A stretch of DNA of 64,000 nt from Metaphire vulgaris. Its lineage: Eukaryota > Annelida > Clitellata > Crassiclitellata > Megascolecidae. The stretch spans positions 17,843 to 81,842 of the forward strand of contig JACLAT010000159.1 of NCBI GenBank assembly GCA_018105865.1, read 5' to 3'. Below the pieces are notes generated by a model. It was not told the origin of the DNA, made no database searches, and saw only the letters and a list, made by a program, of their open reading frames with translations. Position numbers and translations under genes: made by a program. This document shows, piece by piece, positions 53,930-64,000 of this stretch; positions within the stretch are counted from its first letter, which is position 1, and each line of letters begins with the position of its first letter.

Positions 53930-56300
53930 CAAATCCAGAAGAATGATGAAACGAATTAAACCCACATATTCTTGTGTCCCCATCTTTGCTGTGCCAAACC
54001 GTACTAGAATTGTCAATATATTCTGTCCTCAATTTTTTTTCTAGATCTTTCGAAATGCCACAGAAAAATAACGAGCCATTTGAAACGACACTATACAAAG
54101 TCTTTCAGAAATCTATTCTCTGTCAAATGTCAAAAATCAAACGAGAGTTAAGATGGCGCTTAAGAGAGCTGGTCTTCTAATACAGGTTTTTTAGAAAAAC
54201 AAAAATATTATAAAATTGATAATTTGTTTGTGCTACAGTAGGCTATAGATATGCCAAAAATTCAGAAGAGTGATGAAACGAATTAAAAGCACATATTCTT
54301 GTGTCCCCATCTTTGCTGTGCCAAACCGTACTAGAATTGTCAATATATTCTGTCCCAATTTTTTTTTCTAGATCTTTCGAAATGCCACAAAAATAATGAG
54401 CCATTTGAAACGACACTCATACAAAATGTCTTTCAGAAATCCATTCTCTGTCAAAATGTCTAAAAAACAATCAAGAGATAAAAGATGGCGCTTTAAGAAA
54501 GCTGGTTTCTTATATTACAGGTTTTAAAGACCACAAAAATATTATAAAATTGATACCCTGTATGAAATTGGACAATGCTAGTGCTACAGTAGGCTATAGA
54601 TATGCAAAAATTCAGAAGAGTGAGAAACGAATTAAAACCACATGTTCTTTTGTCCCCATCTTTGCTGTGCCAAAACTGGTACTAGAATTGTCAATATATT
54701 CTGTCTCAATTTTTTCTAGAGCTTTCTGAAATGCCACGAAAAATAAGGAGCCATTTGAAACGACACTTTATACATAGTATACAAAGTCTTTCAGAAATCC
54801 ATTCTTTTGAAATGTCTAAAAAATCAATCGAGAGATAAGATGGCGCTTAAGAGAGCTGGTTTTCTATTGCAGGTTTATAGACACAAAATATTATAAAATT
54901 GATACCCTGTTTCCAGAAATTGACAAAGCAAAGGTCTAGTGCTACAGTAGGCTATAGATATGCGAAAATTCAGAAGAGTGATGAAACGAATTAAAAACCA
55001 CATATTGGCTTGTTTGCGCCATATAATTTTAAAACAGATACGCTGATGATATTCAGGCCTATTCATTTCCGCCCCCACTAACGCACTGCAGATCACTCGT
55101 GAATTTTTAAGCCTGACTTACTTCATTCATGGATGCACTCAAATCGTCTTTTACTTAATCCAGCTAAAACTCAGCTCATCTGGTTTGGTACTCGAGGTCA
55201 GCTTCAAAAAATTGATAATCTGTCTGCGCAGTCTGCCTCCCCTGGCCTCTCTTTCTCTCTTCTGTCCGTGATCTTAGTATAATTCTTGACTCTGAGTTAA
55301 CCTTTATGGATCATATTAACTCACTTTGTCGCAGTTGCTTCTATCATCTCCGCCAACTTAGAGTGATTCTGACGTACACTAGACATGCCATCTGCTTCTA
55401 CTTTTGATTCATGCATTTTATTTGCCTGGCTTGACTATTGTGGTTCGGTTCACTGCTAGTCTTCCATTGGTCGACTCTGATAAACTCCAGATGGTTCTTC
55501 GTTCAGCAGCCAGGGTGATTGCTGGTGTCACAAGACGTGATCACATTAGTGATTATATGACGTCTATTTTACACTGGCTGCCTCCTATCCCTGCTCGAGT
55601 TGAGTTTTCGTATGTGGAGAGTGGTTGCACTCTCTCTTTATGGTGCCACTCCATCTTACCTTTCAGAGCTACTCCATCCCTTAGCTCTATCCCTGGTCAG
55701 CCATGTCTTCGGTCCACAACCAACGGTCTTCTCAGTGTGCCCCAAGCACGAACTTCCATGTTCCTGAAGGAGGTTTTGAACCAGTTGGCCCTATCCTTTG
55801 AATGCCTGACGCCAGTATGCGTGGCTTAGCAACTCCTAATTTATGGCCCTTTGAAACGACTTAAAACTTGTCTCTTTGTCAATATACAGTAATTTGCTGT
55901 GGGAGCGCATCTGGAGTGATTTTTTCAGAAGAGACGCTTATACAAATATTTTTATATTACATGACATTACATATTCTTGTGTCCTCATCTTTGCTGTGTC
56001 AAACTGTACTAAAATTGTCAATATATTCTGTCTCAATTATTTTCTAGAGCTTGAAATGCCAAAAAATAATGAGCCATTTGAAACGACACTATACAAATTT
56101 TTCTTAGAAATCTATTCTCTGTCAAATGTCTAAAAATCAATCCAGAGATAAGATGGCGCTTAAGAGACCAGGTTTTCTATTACAGGTTTTATACACACAA
56201 AAATATTATAAAATTGATAACCTGTTTGAAATTGACAATGCTATAGTGCTACAGTAGGCTATGGATATGCAAAAATTCAGAAGAGTGATGAAACGAATTA
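53930..56300. repeat. Tandem satellite, about 330-350 bp unit, interrupted by a LINE
   Basis: CAGAAGAGTGATGAAACGAA-type unit starts occur near 53937, 54264, 54613, 54970 and 56277. Each unit holds CAATATATTCTGTC, GAGCCATTTGAAACGACACT and TAAGATGGCGCTTAAGAGA. The array is broken between about 55010 and 55967 by a LINE remnant. One dispersed copy lies at 16345-16720. Confidence 0.9.
55010..55967 (+). pseudogene. LINE RT remnant inserted in the satellite
   Basis: The plus strand reads WMHSNRLLLNPAKTQLIWFG, ILDSELTFMDHINSLCRSCF, LQMVLRSAARVIAGVTRRDH and ILHWLPPIPARVEF, then LKTCLFVN. Order and motifs are the thumb and C-terminus of CR1/L2-like polymerases, with several frame changes. Confidence 0.8.
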
Positions 56301-56769
56301 AAACCGGCTGAGGTCAGCACAAGCCAAATATTGGGTGGGTCAACATGGCCAGTATATTTGTGAGTCAAGACAGCGCATTGAGAAATTATTGCCGTTACGA
56401 CCAATCGATCATTGAAAAACAGTTGCATGGTTATATAAATATAATAATTTTGAATGGTCTCTCACATCTGTGACACCTGAATTATATATGGCAATATTAT
56501 GCCAATATATTGTGGGATTTGGGGGTTAGTTCCACAAAACATTGTAATTTGCCAATTGAAATTGAGGCTAAACACATTGTGGCCCATTGGGTTTAAATAT
56601 TGGGTGGGGCCATGTGGCCCACCTGACTCCACCCTGTTGGTGCCCCCCATGACTTGTGTGAAGGTGGCTGCTTTCTTACTGTAGAACTGTGATCCAATGA
56701 ACTGATAGCTGAAGAATCAAAGAAAGGAAATGGAGATGGCTAGACATACTTAGAAAACTGATTGAAAGC
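56300..56769. other. Unassigned DNA
   Basis: ATTGGGTGGGTCAACATGGC and TATTGGGTGGGGCCATGTGG look like imperfect repeats 260 bp apart. Nothing else is recognised. Confidence 0.4.
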
Positions 56770-57275
56770 ATTCATTCATTCATTCATTCATTCCTTGGCA
56801 TTTATAGTGCGCCTGTGTCAAATAATGTTTTGCAGGAGCATTGCAAAGTCAATCGTAGGCACAGTTAAAGAGGTATAGGTCTTCAGCCGTTTCCGGAAAG
56901 CCGTAATTGTCGCCAGGTTCTGTATTTCCTGTGGTAGGTATTATAGCAAGGGTCCTGAGTAAGAGAACTCTTCTTCCCATTGTTGTACGGAGGCGAGTAA
57001 GCTGTATCGACTGGTATCTGCCGATCGTAGGCCTTTTCCGGCTTGCAAGCCGCTTTGTGGTATGAATGGGTATGAATGTGGTATGAATGGTATGAATGTG
57101 GTATGAATGTGGTATGAATGTGGTAATGAATGTGGTATGAATGTGGTCTGATAAGTACGTCGGACTGAGACCATTCAGCCCCCATACTGGTACAGCGAGC
57201 ACGGACAGTTTATACTGAATCCGAACTTGTACAGGAGCCAAAGGGAAGTCACGCGCAGCGCGGGAGGACATGGTC
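56770..57275 (-). pseudogene. LINE 3' end (CR1-like) with internal minisatellite and (TGAA)n tail
   Basis: The minus strand reads APVQVRIQYKLSVLAV, GLSPTYLSDHI and, after a repeat, IQLTRLRTTMGRR, related to 15850-16312. An ATTC/TGAA tail is at 56770-56793. A GTATGAATGTG minisatellite (about 57058-57150) has expanded inside the coding remnant. Confidence 0.75.
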
Positions 57276-57464
57276 CGTAGGTCTCAAGTCCAGGACTAGA
57301 CAACGAGCAGCGGCAATTTTGCATCACAAGACAAATGCTGACATGGAGCTGCCAAGGAGGAAGAAAAAAGAGGAAGACCGAAGCACATGGAAAAGATCAT
57401 TAGAAAAGGAAACATACAGAAATGGATGCACCTGGAGTGAACTAATACCTGACAGCAGATCGAG

Positions 57465-57650
57465 CAGCGTTTTATACAGGCCTGTTAGGAGGGAAGATTC
57501 CCCACAATACTCTAAATTTTTCCCTCAAAAAATCCCCAGCACTTACACAAATCTTGTACTGAACTGTGTCTTTTCCTCCAACCAAGTTTCTCTCTGATCC
57601 CCTGAAAGCCTCACCCACCCCCCAAAGGCCTGGAGTCTGATAAAACACTG
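57465..57650. mobile_element. hAT MITE, CAGTGTTTTATACAGG family (186 bp)
   Basis: Left CAGCGTTTTATACAGGCC, right GAGTCTGATAAAACACTG, perfect duplication AGATCGAG at 57457-57464 and 57651-57658. Confidence 0.95.
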
Positions 57651-57760
57651 AGATCGAGTGAAATGGAATGATCTTGTTCAGGCCTATGCTCCTGTACTGG
57701 GAGTGCAAAAAGGCAAAGAATAAGAAGAATAAGAAGTACTTTACTTGGTTTGTGTTTCAC

Positions 57761-57945
57761 CAGGGGCGTAGCCAGGAATGTTATTTTGGGAGGGTATAAA
57801 TATTTTGGTTGGGTATAAAATCTTAACTATAAACCACACAAACCATAAAACCACATATAATCACATGTCTGTAAAATCACATAAAAACTTTAAGGTAGAC
57901 TGATTTGGGTATATATACCGATATACCCTGTCGCTACTGCCCCTG
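57761..57945. mobile_element. MITE with CAGGGGCGTAGCCAG ends, copy 1
   Basis: Left CAGGGGCGTAGCCAGGAAT, right GTATATATACCGATATACCC then CGCTACTGCCCCTG. Inverted-content relatives are at 62088 and 62494. No clean target duplication here. Confidence 0.7.
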
Positions 57946-58268
57946 CAGCCTACATATAGATACACAAAGTACTGTTGCTTTGTGTGAGTGGGGATAGCCA
58001 GAAGCACGTGATAGAGAGGAGTATGACTTCTGGAGTCTGGATTTAGGCCTGGCGGTCAGCACGGCCTATCATAAGGGCGTTTTTTTTATGCAGCTACATC
58101 CCTCACATTCTTTCGGTCCGTAGAGGTCTGATTATTTATCTTATGGGATGGGGGGGGGCAGGGCTAGCACCGGCTATAACTATGGGTGTGTCTAAATGAT
58201 TTTCAAATCAGGTTTAAATATAAACATTAAGTTCTAAACTAAATGAGGCTATTAATTCGTTCTAAAAG

Positions 58269-58320
<52 letters not shown>

Positions 58321-59133
58321 TGCGAAAATTTATAATGCAGTAAAACATAACTGGGGCTAAAATCGAGAACGCTTTTGCATAAGGAGTTACCTATAGGATA
58401 TGTTAAATGAGTGTGACTTTAGAGTTTCTCTTATTATTAGATGCCAAAGGATATTTCAGGTACCTCGAGAGATCCAGTTTCATTTTGTATTTTCAAGATT
58501 TAAGAATAAACAGTTAAAATCGGTGACTGTCAAAATTTACTATTTCGCTATGCAGAACTCCATTTCATCTTTTTCGTTAACTAACGCAACATCAATAAAG
58601 GTTAGCCTCGCAGAAGCTGCGATATACATTATGAATAATATCCGGTATTCTCAAGCCATTCAATATTACTGGCGTTGTACTATGACTCAGAATTAGCGAT
58701 TGCAGCAGATCTACAACAATAGGCCTACATAGTTGCGTTGGATCTATTCATTTCATTTTACTATTTCGAAAAATTTCCATTAAAAACATGGGCATATTTA
58801 ACCGATTCTTGGAAACGATCATTAGTATAAACAGCTAATTGGAGAGGTAATCGGTAGGTTGATCCTAAACATCACTACATTTGCTTCCTCCACGCATATA
58901 TTATTTTGCCACCAGCCGCTCTAGGAGCGCCTACTTAAATTGCACTATAACCCGTACTTACAGTACAACCTAGCGGTATACTACAGGTCCACTGTACATA
59001 GCCTCAATTACTGTATAATGATATAATTTGACAACTGCAGACCTCACTGAATTTTCTGGAAAAATCGATGCAAGTCTTGTTTTTTCAAACATACGCGAAT
59101 CAGATATCAGAAAAAGACCAAGTACACAACCTC
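57946..59133. other. Unassigned DNA with (ATT)n
   Basis: An ATT microsatellite is at 58269-58320. A 98-codon plus-strand open frame at 58400-58696 shows no recognisable motif and is not called. Confidence 0.4.
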
Positions 59134-59209
59134 TTAACCCCTTAACCGTATTTAACTGTAACTCAATGTAAAATGGACGGATATATGGGATCCCCAGTTA
59201 AGGGGTTAA
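59134..59209. mobile_element. TTAA-flanked MITE (piggyBac-like), copy 2
   Basis: TTAACCCCTTAACCGTATTT at the left and CCCAGTTAAGGGGTTAA at the right. It is inverted relative to 29127-29206 and has nearly the same interior (CAATGTAAAATGGACGGATA). Confidence 0.8.
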
Positions 59210-59760
59210 TCAACCACAGAAATTACAGTGTTATGACTTTTGCAATGTTTCCCTAACAACCTTGGTAATATTATGGTTGGTTAACAGTTCGTTAACTGGT
59301 TTTATTATATAGGCCTAAGCCTATTTAAGATCCATTGTATTAATTAACATATAATAATTTATATATCATTCAACGTGAGTTCCAACACGCCTGTAAAAAT
59401 ATTGGTGGGCATTTCAGTCAATAGATCAGATACAAATCTGTGTACGAACAATCCTAAAACAGCTCAGATATAATTACATTTGTATATACAAACCAAACAA
59501 CACGGTGGCTGCTTTTTGAGGCAGGCATTTGTCGCGTTTATCCCATACTGTATATTTAGTTGCTGAACAACCAGGCACAGAACAATATTGGCAAAAGATC
59601 TTATTGTATTGTGACATGGCATTTCAACATATGGCGTCGAAGTATGCTAAACTTGTCGTCACGTTTGAAGTTTCAAAGTACTGTATTATGCCACTTTCAG
59701 AAGTTTGTGTGGACGACAAATTATACTGAAAATATTACCTTCTGGCTGTATCTTTTGCCA

Positions 59761-59799
<39 letters not shown>

Positions 59800-60208
59800 C
59801 TCTCTTTCAGTCCGTTTTATTTTGATGAATTTTTATATATCTGGATTAGACGTGTCCGTATCAGCTTCTAGTATAATCGTATAATCGCCGCATGAAATTT
59901 CATATATAGGCTACATGTAACCGTTTACATGTATTTGATAGCATGTATTACATGTGTAACAGGTGCATGTTATGTGCATATTATGTGTCGGAAAATATTT
60001 TTCCCAAAAAGTAATGAATGTCAGGCAGTTTTCGCTTTATCGCTAAAACTACGAATTTCCCCTTTTCTATAGTACGTGCTAAAGGAGCAATTATTATAAT
60101 TTATACAGGGCTTCGTTTTGGCACAGTACCCAAGTGACTGTTTATTCTTAGTCGGTAGTCATTCGATCATTCCAGATTTGGGATTAGCTCTCAAACAATT
60201 GACATGTG
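59210..60208. other. Unassigned DNA with a (GTCT)n tract
   Basis: TCTG repeats at 59760-59805. No gene supported. Confidence 0.4.
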
Positions 60209-60210
60209 CA

Positions 60211-60450
60211 CAGTGGCGTAGCGTGACTTTCGGGGTCCGGTGCATCCGTTATATGGGGTCCTATAGGACATGAGGGCCCCTATAGGCTAACATATAGGTT
60301 ACACCGTTCTAAAAAAAGGTTTACTTCCTAGTTCACACTACTTACTTTGTGACAGTAATATTGAAATAGTAGTAAATGTAGAAATAAATCATTGTTTTGT
60401 AAGTTGCTTCCACTCTCGGGGGCCCCTTAATTCTTCGGGGCCCGGGAGGT
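60211..60450. mobile_element. hAT-like left end, CAGTGGCGTAGCG
   Basis: CAGTGGCGTAGCGTGACTTT then GGGGTCC and GGGCCCC-rich sequence. A matching right end was not resolved. Confidence 0.45.
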
Positions 60451-60454
60451 TTTT

Positions 60455-60600
60455 CAGGAATTGCTCTCGTAGCCTGCCCCACCCACGCAACGCCAGTTGT
60501 CAGCATTTGTGTCAAACAAGCATCCAAGGTGTAAGAATTCTTCTACCTGTTCTCTTTCCATCCCATCAATGATTAGTTTCATTTCTCCGCTTAGTAGGTA
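60455..60600 (-). pseudogene. LINE RT thumb fragment
   Basis: The minus strand reads LLSGEMKLIIDGMEREQVEE, then FLHLGCLFDTNADN, equivalent to the IDG..(L/V)e.V..F.YLGs.fd region of RTE-like polymerases. It is cut off by the MITE at 60605. Confidence 0.65.
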
Positions 60601-60604
60601 GGTG

Positions 60605-60796
60605 CAGGGGGGGCGGCGCTGGGGTGGGTCCGCGGGTCCGATTCGACCCACCCAGTCTCGGGCAGGGACACCCGAGCAAATCGTGAAAATCTGCATTAGA
60701 ATTTTGATTTGGGGGGGGAGATAGGGAGGGTAGTCTGAGCCGGGTCCTGTTGTGTAGATTGCACAGACCACCCTAGCCAACAAAACCCAGCCCCTG
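60605..60796. mobile_element. MITE, CAGGGTCGGCGCT family (192 bp)
   Basis: Related to the copy in Helitron B: GGGTCCGCGG, GACCCACCCAG, GTAGTCTGAGCCGG and CAGCCCCTG end. The flanks do not give a clean duplication. Confidence 0.75.
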
Positions 60797-60936
60797 CAGG
60801 CAGGCAGGCAGGCAGCAGGCAGCAGTGAGCAGTAGTAGTAGTAGTAGCAGTAGCAGTAGCAGTGCAGTAGCAGAGGCAGCAGTAGCAGCAGCAGCAGTAG
60901 CAGCAGCAGTAGCAGCAGGTAGCAGCAGCAGCAGTG

Positions 60937-60974
<38 letters not shown>

Positions 60975-60975
60975 C
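60797..60975. repeat. (CAGG)n then (AGC/AGT)n microsatellite
   Basis: Mixed GCAGGCAG, GTA and GCA trinucleotide runs. Cys- and Leu-rich open frames here are artefacts. Confidence 0.95.
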
Positions 60976-61727
60976 ATGCACCAACAACTAGCGTTTGGAG
61001 ACGCTGACACCATTACTCAACTAATGCGACTAACCTTAGACGTTTGTCGCCATTTGACAGCATGCGTTGACTGCGCCTTCGTGATTTGTGCAACAGTGAC
61101 GCCAGATGTCAGCACGCATTCCTATTGTTCAGCTGCAACACGGACATCGAAACCTAATAATTATTAATACGCTCTCAGCTTTTCCTGATGAAGTTGTTGA
61201 AGTGCGTTGACGTAAACTTGAATAGAACTGTAAAGGCCCAGAGTATAGACCGTCTCCTCTCCTACGTTACTTCCAAAAAGTTGGGGCGGGCTTTGGTGCC
61301 CACAGACCATAATAGGAATTTCGCCTATGCTTGAGATTATTATTATCATCACGACGATTTATATAGCGCTGTTATATGGTTAAAAACAAAATCAAAAGAG
61401 ATGTTACATAATAACTATTTCTATTTGCCGGTGGCTGCTGAGGGACCCAGAAAATTCTTGTTTTCAGTTGCCCTGCCTCACTGATCGTCAGACGTCATTT
61501 GGGGGCAGGGAGGCATTTGCCCTCCTGATTTTGAGGGAAAATTTTTTTGCCAATGTTTGTGTTATTTAGATTTTTACACGCCCTAACGGAGTGCTTGATG
61601 ATGTCGAGTAATTTGAAGCAACTACTTTAAAAAAAAAGGTCGTCAGCTTTTTGGCAAACTTGTAACTTGTCAGGCTGAAAGTGTTTTGCCCTGAAAAAAC
61701 AGTGAAATGACGTCTCTGCTGATCGTA

Positions 61728-61774
<47 letters not shown>

Positions 61775-62080
61775 TCATCTCCTGTTAACGATGTTTATTT
61801 TTTGTTATGAAACCTATTTTAGGTAAAAGTCCACTTGGATATACTTACTGAAAAATAGGCTGGACAGAAAATAAAAAAGGTCATTTGCTACCAATTTTAT
61901 TAAACTTTACCAAAAATAGGCTTCAAGCAAAAAGGAAGTCCGAAGTCCGATGGGGGTATGCAACCCCACTCATCCCCACGTGGAATACCACCATCACGCG
62001 AGAAGATGTCATATGACCCTCCACAAAGATGGCGTATAGCTCTATCGTTAGAAAATCTGAGATTTGAGAATAAATGTCTG
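60976..62080. other. Mostly unassigned; LINE tail and (ATT)n
   Basis: GATTTATATAGCGCTGTTATATGG at about 61358-61382 is a minus-strand LINE 3' end of the family seen at 13.9 kb. An ATT run lies at 61728-61772. Sequence at 61935-61990 (ATGCAACCCCACTCATCCCC) resembles the right part of the MITE at 34005. Confidence 0.5.
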
Positions 62081-62087
62081 GTATAGC

Positions 62088-62241
62088 CAGGACAGCAGCG
62101 ACGGGGGTATATCGGTATATACCCCAAATATCAGACCCTTTCAAATTTTAATGTGTTTTAAAGATTGTCAAAGCTTTACCACATTTATGCCCCATAAATC
62201 ACATTATACCCTCCCCCAAATCAATTGCTGGCTACGCCCTG
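62088..62241. mobile_element. MITE, CAGGGGCGTAGCCAG family, copy 2
   Basis: Left CAGGACAGCAGCGACGGGGG, right GCTGGCTACGCCCTG, with GTATAGCC on both sides (62081-62088 and 62242-62249). The interior carries ATCGGTATATACCCC. Confidence 0.8.
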
Positions 62242-62493
62242 GTATAGCCCGAATTCGACTGTTTTAAAATCGAACACTGTTACGTGGGACTATTTGTCAG
62301 ATGTTGAATTTCATCTATGAAACCATAGGCGCAAACTTGGATGAAAGTGGGGCTAATCCTATATCTCTCCACTCCTCCTCTTCCGGAGCCTGACATCTCA
62401 AAAAAGTGGAGTTGGGGAGGCCTGAGCCTATATGGGCTCAATATAAGTTTACACACTTGAGACTAAATAACAATTGGGTCGATTGGTCTTCCA

Positions 62494-62638
62494 CAGGATG
62501 CAGTGACGGTGATATCGTATATATACCCCCACAAAAATCAGACTATTTTAAAATTTGTAATGATTTTTAAGATTTTCAAGATTTATACCTCCCCAAATCA
62601 CATTATGTCTCCCAAATCAAGTTCTTGGTGATGCCCTT
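62494..62638. mobile_element. MITE, CAGGGGCGTAGCCAG family, copy 3 (degraded)
   Basis: CAGGATGCAGTGACGGTGAT, ATATATACCCCCAC and a degraded right end TTCTTGGTGATGCCCTTTC match copy 2 in order and orientation. Confidence 0.65.
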
Positions 62639-62640
62639 TC

Positions 62641-62916
62641 CTACCTAGGGCTTTTCTGTGCCGGAACAGGCGAAACGGTCTCAATCGCCTGCTGGTTATA
62701 TTGACTATTTATGGCCTCAGAGTCCTTCTGGCCTCTAACCAATTCAATAAGATTCAAAACGCTGTTTAGCAATAGAGACAAGAATGAAAGAAATGCGTTG
62801 GGAAATATCGACATCTTACCGACATCTAATCTTGAATCTTGAAGAGCCGGGTGTTGTCGAGAAAATTCCAGAAGCTCTTCAATAGTTCGATAAAATTTTT
62901 CCGATATCATAATCAT
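62641..62916 (-). CDS. Unrecognised short open frame (hypothetical)
   Basis: A 91-codon minus-strand frame starts MIMISEKFYRTIEELLEFSR, includes a leucine-rich hydrophobic patch (LSFLSLLLNSVLNLIEL) and ends at a MITE boundary. It is free of simple repeats, unlike most open frames around it. A GTAAGA after codon 32 could be a splice donor, in which case only 62820-62916 would be exonic. There is no homology that I can name; it may be chance. Confidence 0.2.
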   Translation of the reverse strand: MIMISEKFYRTIEELLEFSRQHPALQDSRLDVGKMSIFPNAFLSFLSLLLNSVLNLIELVRGQKDSEAINSQYNQQAIETVSPVPAQKSPR

Positions 62917-63524
62917 TATTATTATCCTATAGAGAACAGAACCTAATCAGATTATTGCAGTAAATGCTTCTTCCCGAGTAAGTAAGTAAGGTATTCAACT
63001 AACGCGAAACAATGGCGCATTACTTTTCTCGCAAGAACGCTTCGGAAACAATTCATTTCATTCTTCATTGGCATTGAACGCATTTGAACCGCGTCCGTAC
63101 AATGTAACATCCATAATTTAGACGCAGTCACCGTGAACTGACTGAACCTCTGAGCATTGTATGCTTACAAGGCGTGCTACGTGAACCCTTTTATCTCCGT
63201 TTGCAACGGCGCTAATAATTGCATCGCATTTCTAATAAGCAATTACTCGAAGCTTTCGAAGCAAGCCGACGATTGCGAACGCGGGCTGACGTGGTATGCT
63301 TTCATAAGAACAACGGGACTGAACGCAGGCTTTAGGAGACGTTGAAAGATTACGCTTATAAGGCTTTTAGGCAAAAGATCGACGCGGTAAGTATTTGCCG
63401 CCTAGCAACGCTTGGCAGTCTATATTGGTCCAAGGGGGTTTGCTGCCCAGTGGATTTCTAGAAATGGTATCCGCAGAGATATTGGAAGCATTGGTGACAG
63501 AATTCTCTATATTTTGGGTGTCAG
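62917..63524. other. Unassigned DNA
   Basis: No element boundary. A 62-codon plus-strand frame at 63157-63345 has no recognised motif. Confidence 0.4.
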
Positions 63525-63896
63525 CAGTGGCGGCTCCAGGATTTGGGCAGTTGGGGTTGGTGGGGTATGTTGGGGCAGGGTTAACGAGCCGTTTCCCCGT
63601 GGAGAAAATTGTCCTTCCCCGGAAATTCTAAAAATTCCCCACCTGTAAATTTTGCATATTACATCAACTAACAGCAGCCTCAGCTGACTTTCTTCTTCTC
63701 TGGTCTTGCTGCCAGTTCTCCCCGGAGTCCAGAATCTGTGATTAAACACTGGGCGTTTGGGGGTGGGCAAACTTCAATCATGGGGGCAACCGTTTGTTGA
63801 TAGGTACAGCAGTAGCATAGGTCCCGTCAGGGGCTACTGGAAGTCAGGCATTCAATAGGGCACGTACCTCTCGGCCTCCCCATGGAGCCGCCACTG
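63525..63896. mobile_element. hAT MITE, CAGTGGCGGCTCCA ends (372 bp)
   Basis: TIR CAGTGGCGGCTCCA / TGGAGCCGCCACTG. Flanks GGTGTCAG (63517-63524) and GGTGTCGG (63897-63904) match 7 of 8. Its left end resembles the right end of the 19434 family; the interior is different. Confidence 0.92.
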
Positions 63897-64000
63897 GGTG
63901 TCGGATACGATTTTCTTAACCGATGGTAGTATTAATAAAGACAATTATTATTATTAATAAAGACAAAAATAACTGCTACTAGTATTTTAAAATTAAATTG

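Noticed and set aside
60454..61013. Ala-, Leu- and Cys-rich open frames
   Set aside because: They run through the AGC/AGT microsatellite; only the last part (60455-60600) has real similarity, to a LINE RT.
62641..62916. Calling this open frame a confident gene
   Set aside because: It is clean of simple repeats but ends at a MITE edge and has no recognised domain, so it is listed only as a low-confidence hypothetical.

Overview
This window looks like animal nuclear DNA, most likely from a marine invertebrate. It has spliced genes with GT..AG introns, a TNF-superfamily ligand gene, and dense layers of hAT MITEs, Helitrons, LINE 3' ends and microsatellites. I cannot place the species. An echinoderm or other invertebrate deuterostome, or a lophotrochozoan, would fit. 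Everything here was read by eye; no alignment, splice predictor or database was run.

Host genes. (1) About 29.7-39.6 kb, minus strand: a TNF-superfamily ligand gene. A TATA box and first exon (cytoplasmic tail, transmembrane anchor, stalk) lie near 39.2-39.6 kb. A stalk exon with a furin-type RMRR site (35520-35629), a 31-nt micro-exon (33728-33758), the TNF core exon with GLYFVYAQ (31741-31901) and the terminal exon (30002-30262) follow. The last four exons keep one continuous frame; one exon between exon 1 and the furin exon is unresolved. (2) Two paralogous plus-strand genes (11095-15009 and 20616-26808) for a small secreted cysteine-rich peptide. Each has a signal-peptide exon ending in phase 1, a second exon with spacing C-x5-C-x5-C-x4-CC, and a short third exon. 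A third, orphan signal-peptide exon with the same phase lies on the minus strand at 2177-2264. I do not recognise the family.

Mobile DNA. A recent LTR element (5308-11014) has two 674-bp LTRs in which I see no difference, a 5-bp ATGGC target duplication and one intact 1009-codon gag-protease ORF, but no reverse transcriptase, RNase H or integrase. Its empty target site survives in the paralogous copy near 26.6 kb. Two Helitrons lie head to tail with no spacer (20929-22810, 22811-24801) in intron 1 of the second peptide gene; the first peptide gene shows their empty A|T site. hAT-type MITEs with 8-bp target duplications are abundant and often nested, three deep at 47.4-49.0 kb. Two short TTAA-flanked piggyBac-like MITEs are present. 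5'-truncated, frame-shifted LINE 3' ends (CR1/L2-like and RTE-like) occur about every 3-5 kb, and a roughly 330-bp tandem satellite occupies 53.9-56.3 kb.

Layout: 0-5 kb LINE/hAT debris and the orphan signal exon; 5.3-11 kb LTR element; 11-15 kb peptide gene 1 (intron 2 holds a LINE with a MITE inside); 15-20.5 kb repeats, including a 1.7-kb hAT with a nested MITE; 20.6-26.8 kb peptide gene 2; 27-29.3 kb LINE remnants with stacked MITEs; 29.7-39.6 kb TNF ligand gene; 39.6-64 kb mostly repeats, where I see no convincing host gene.
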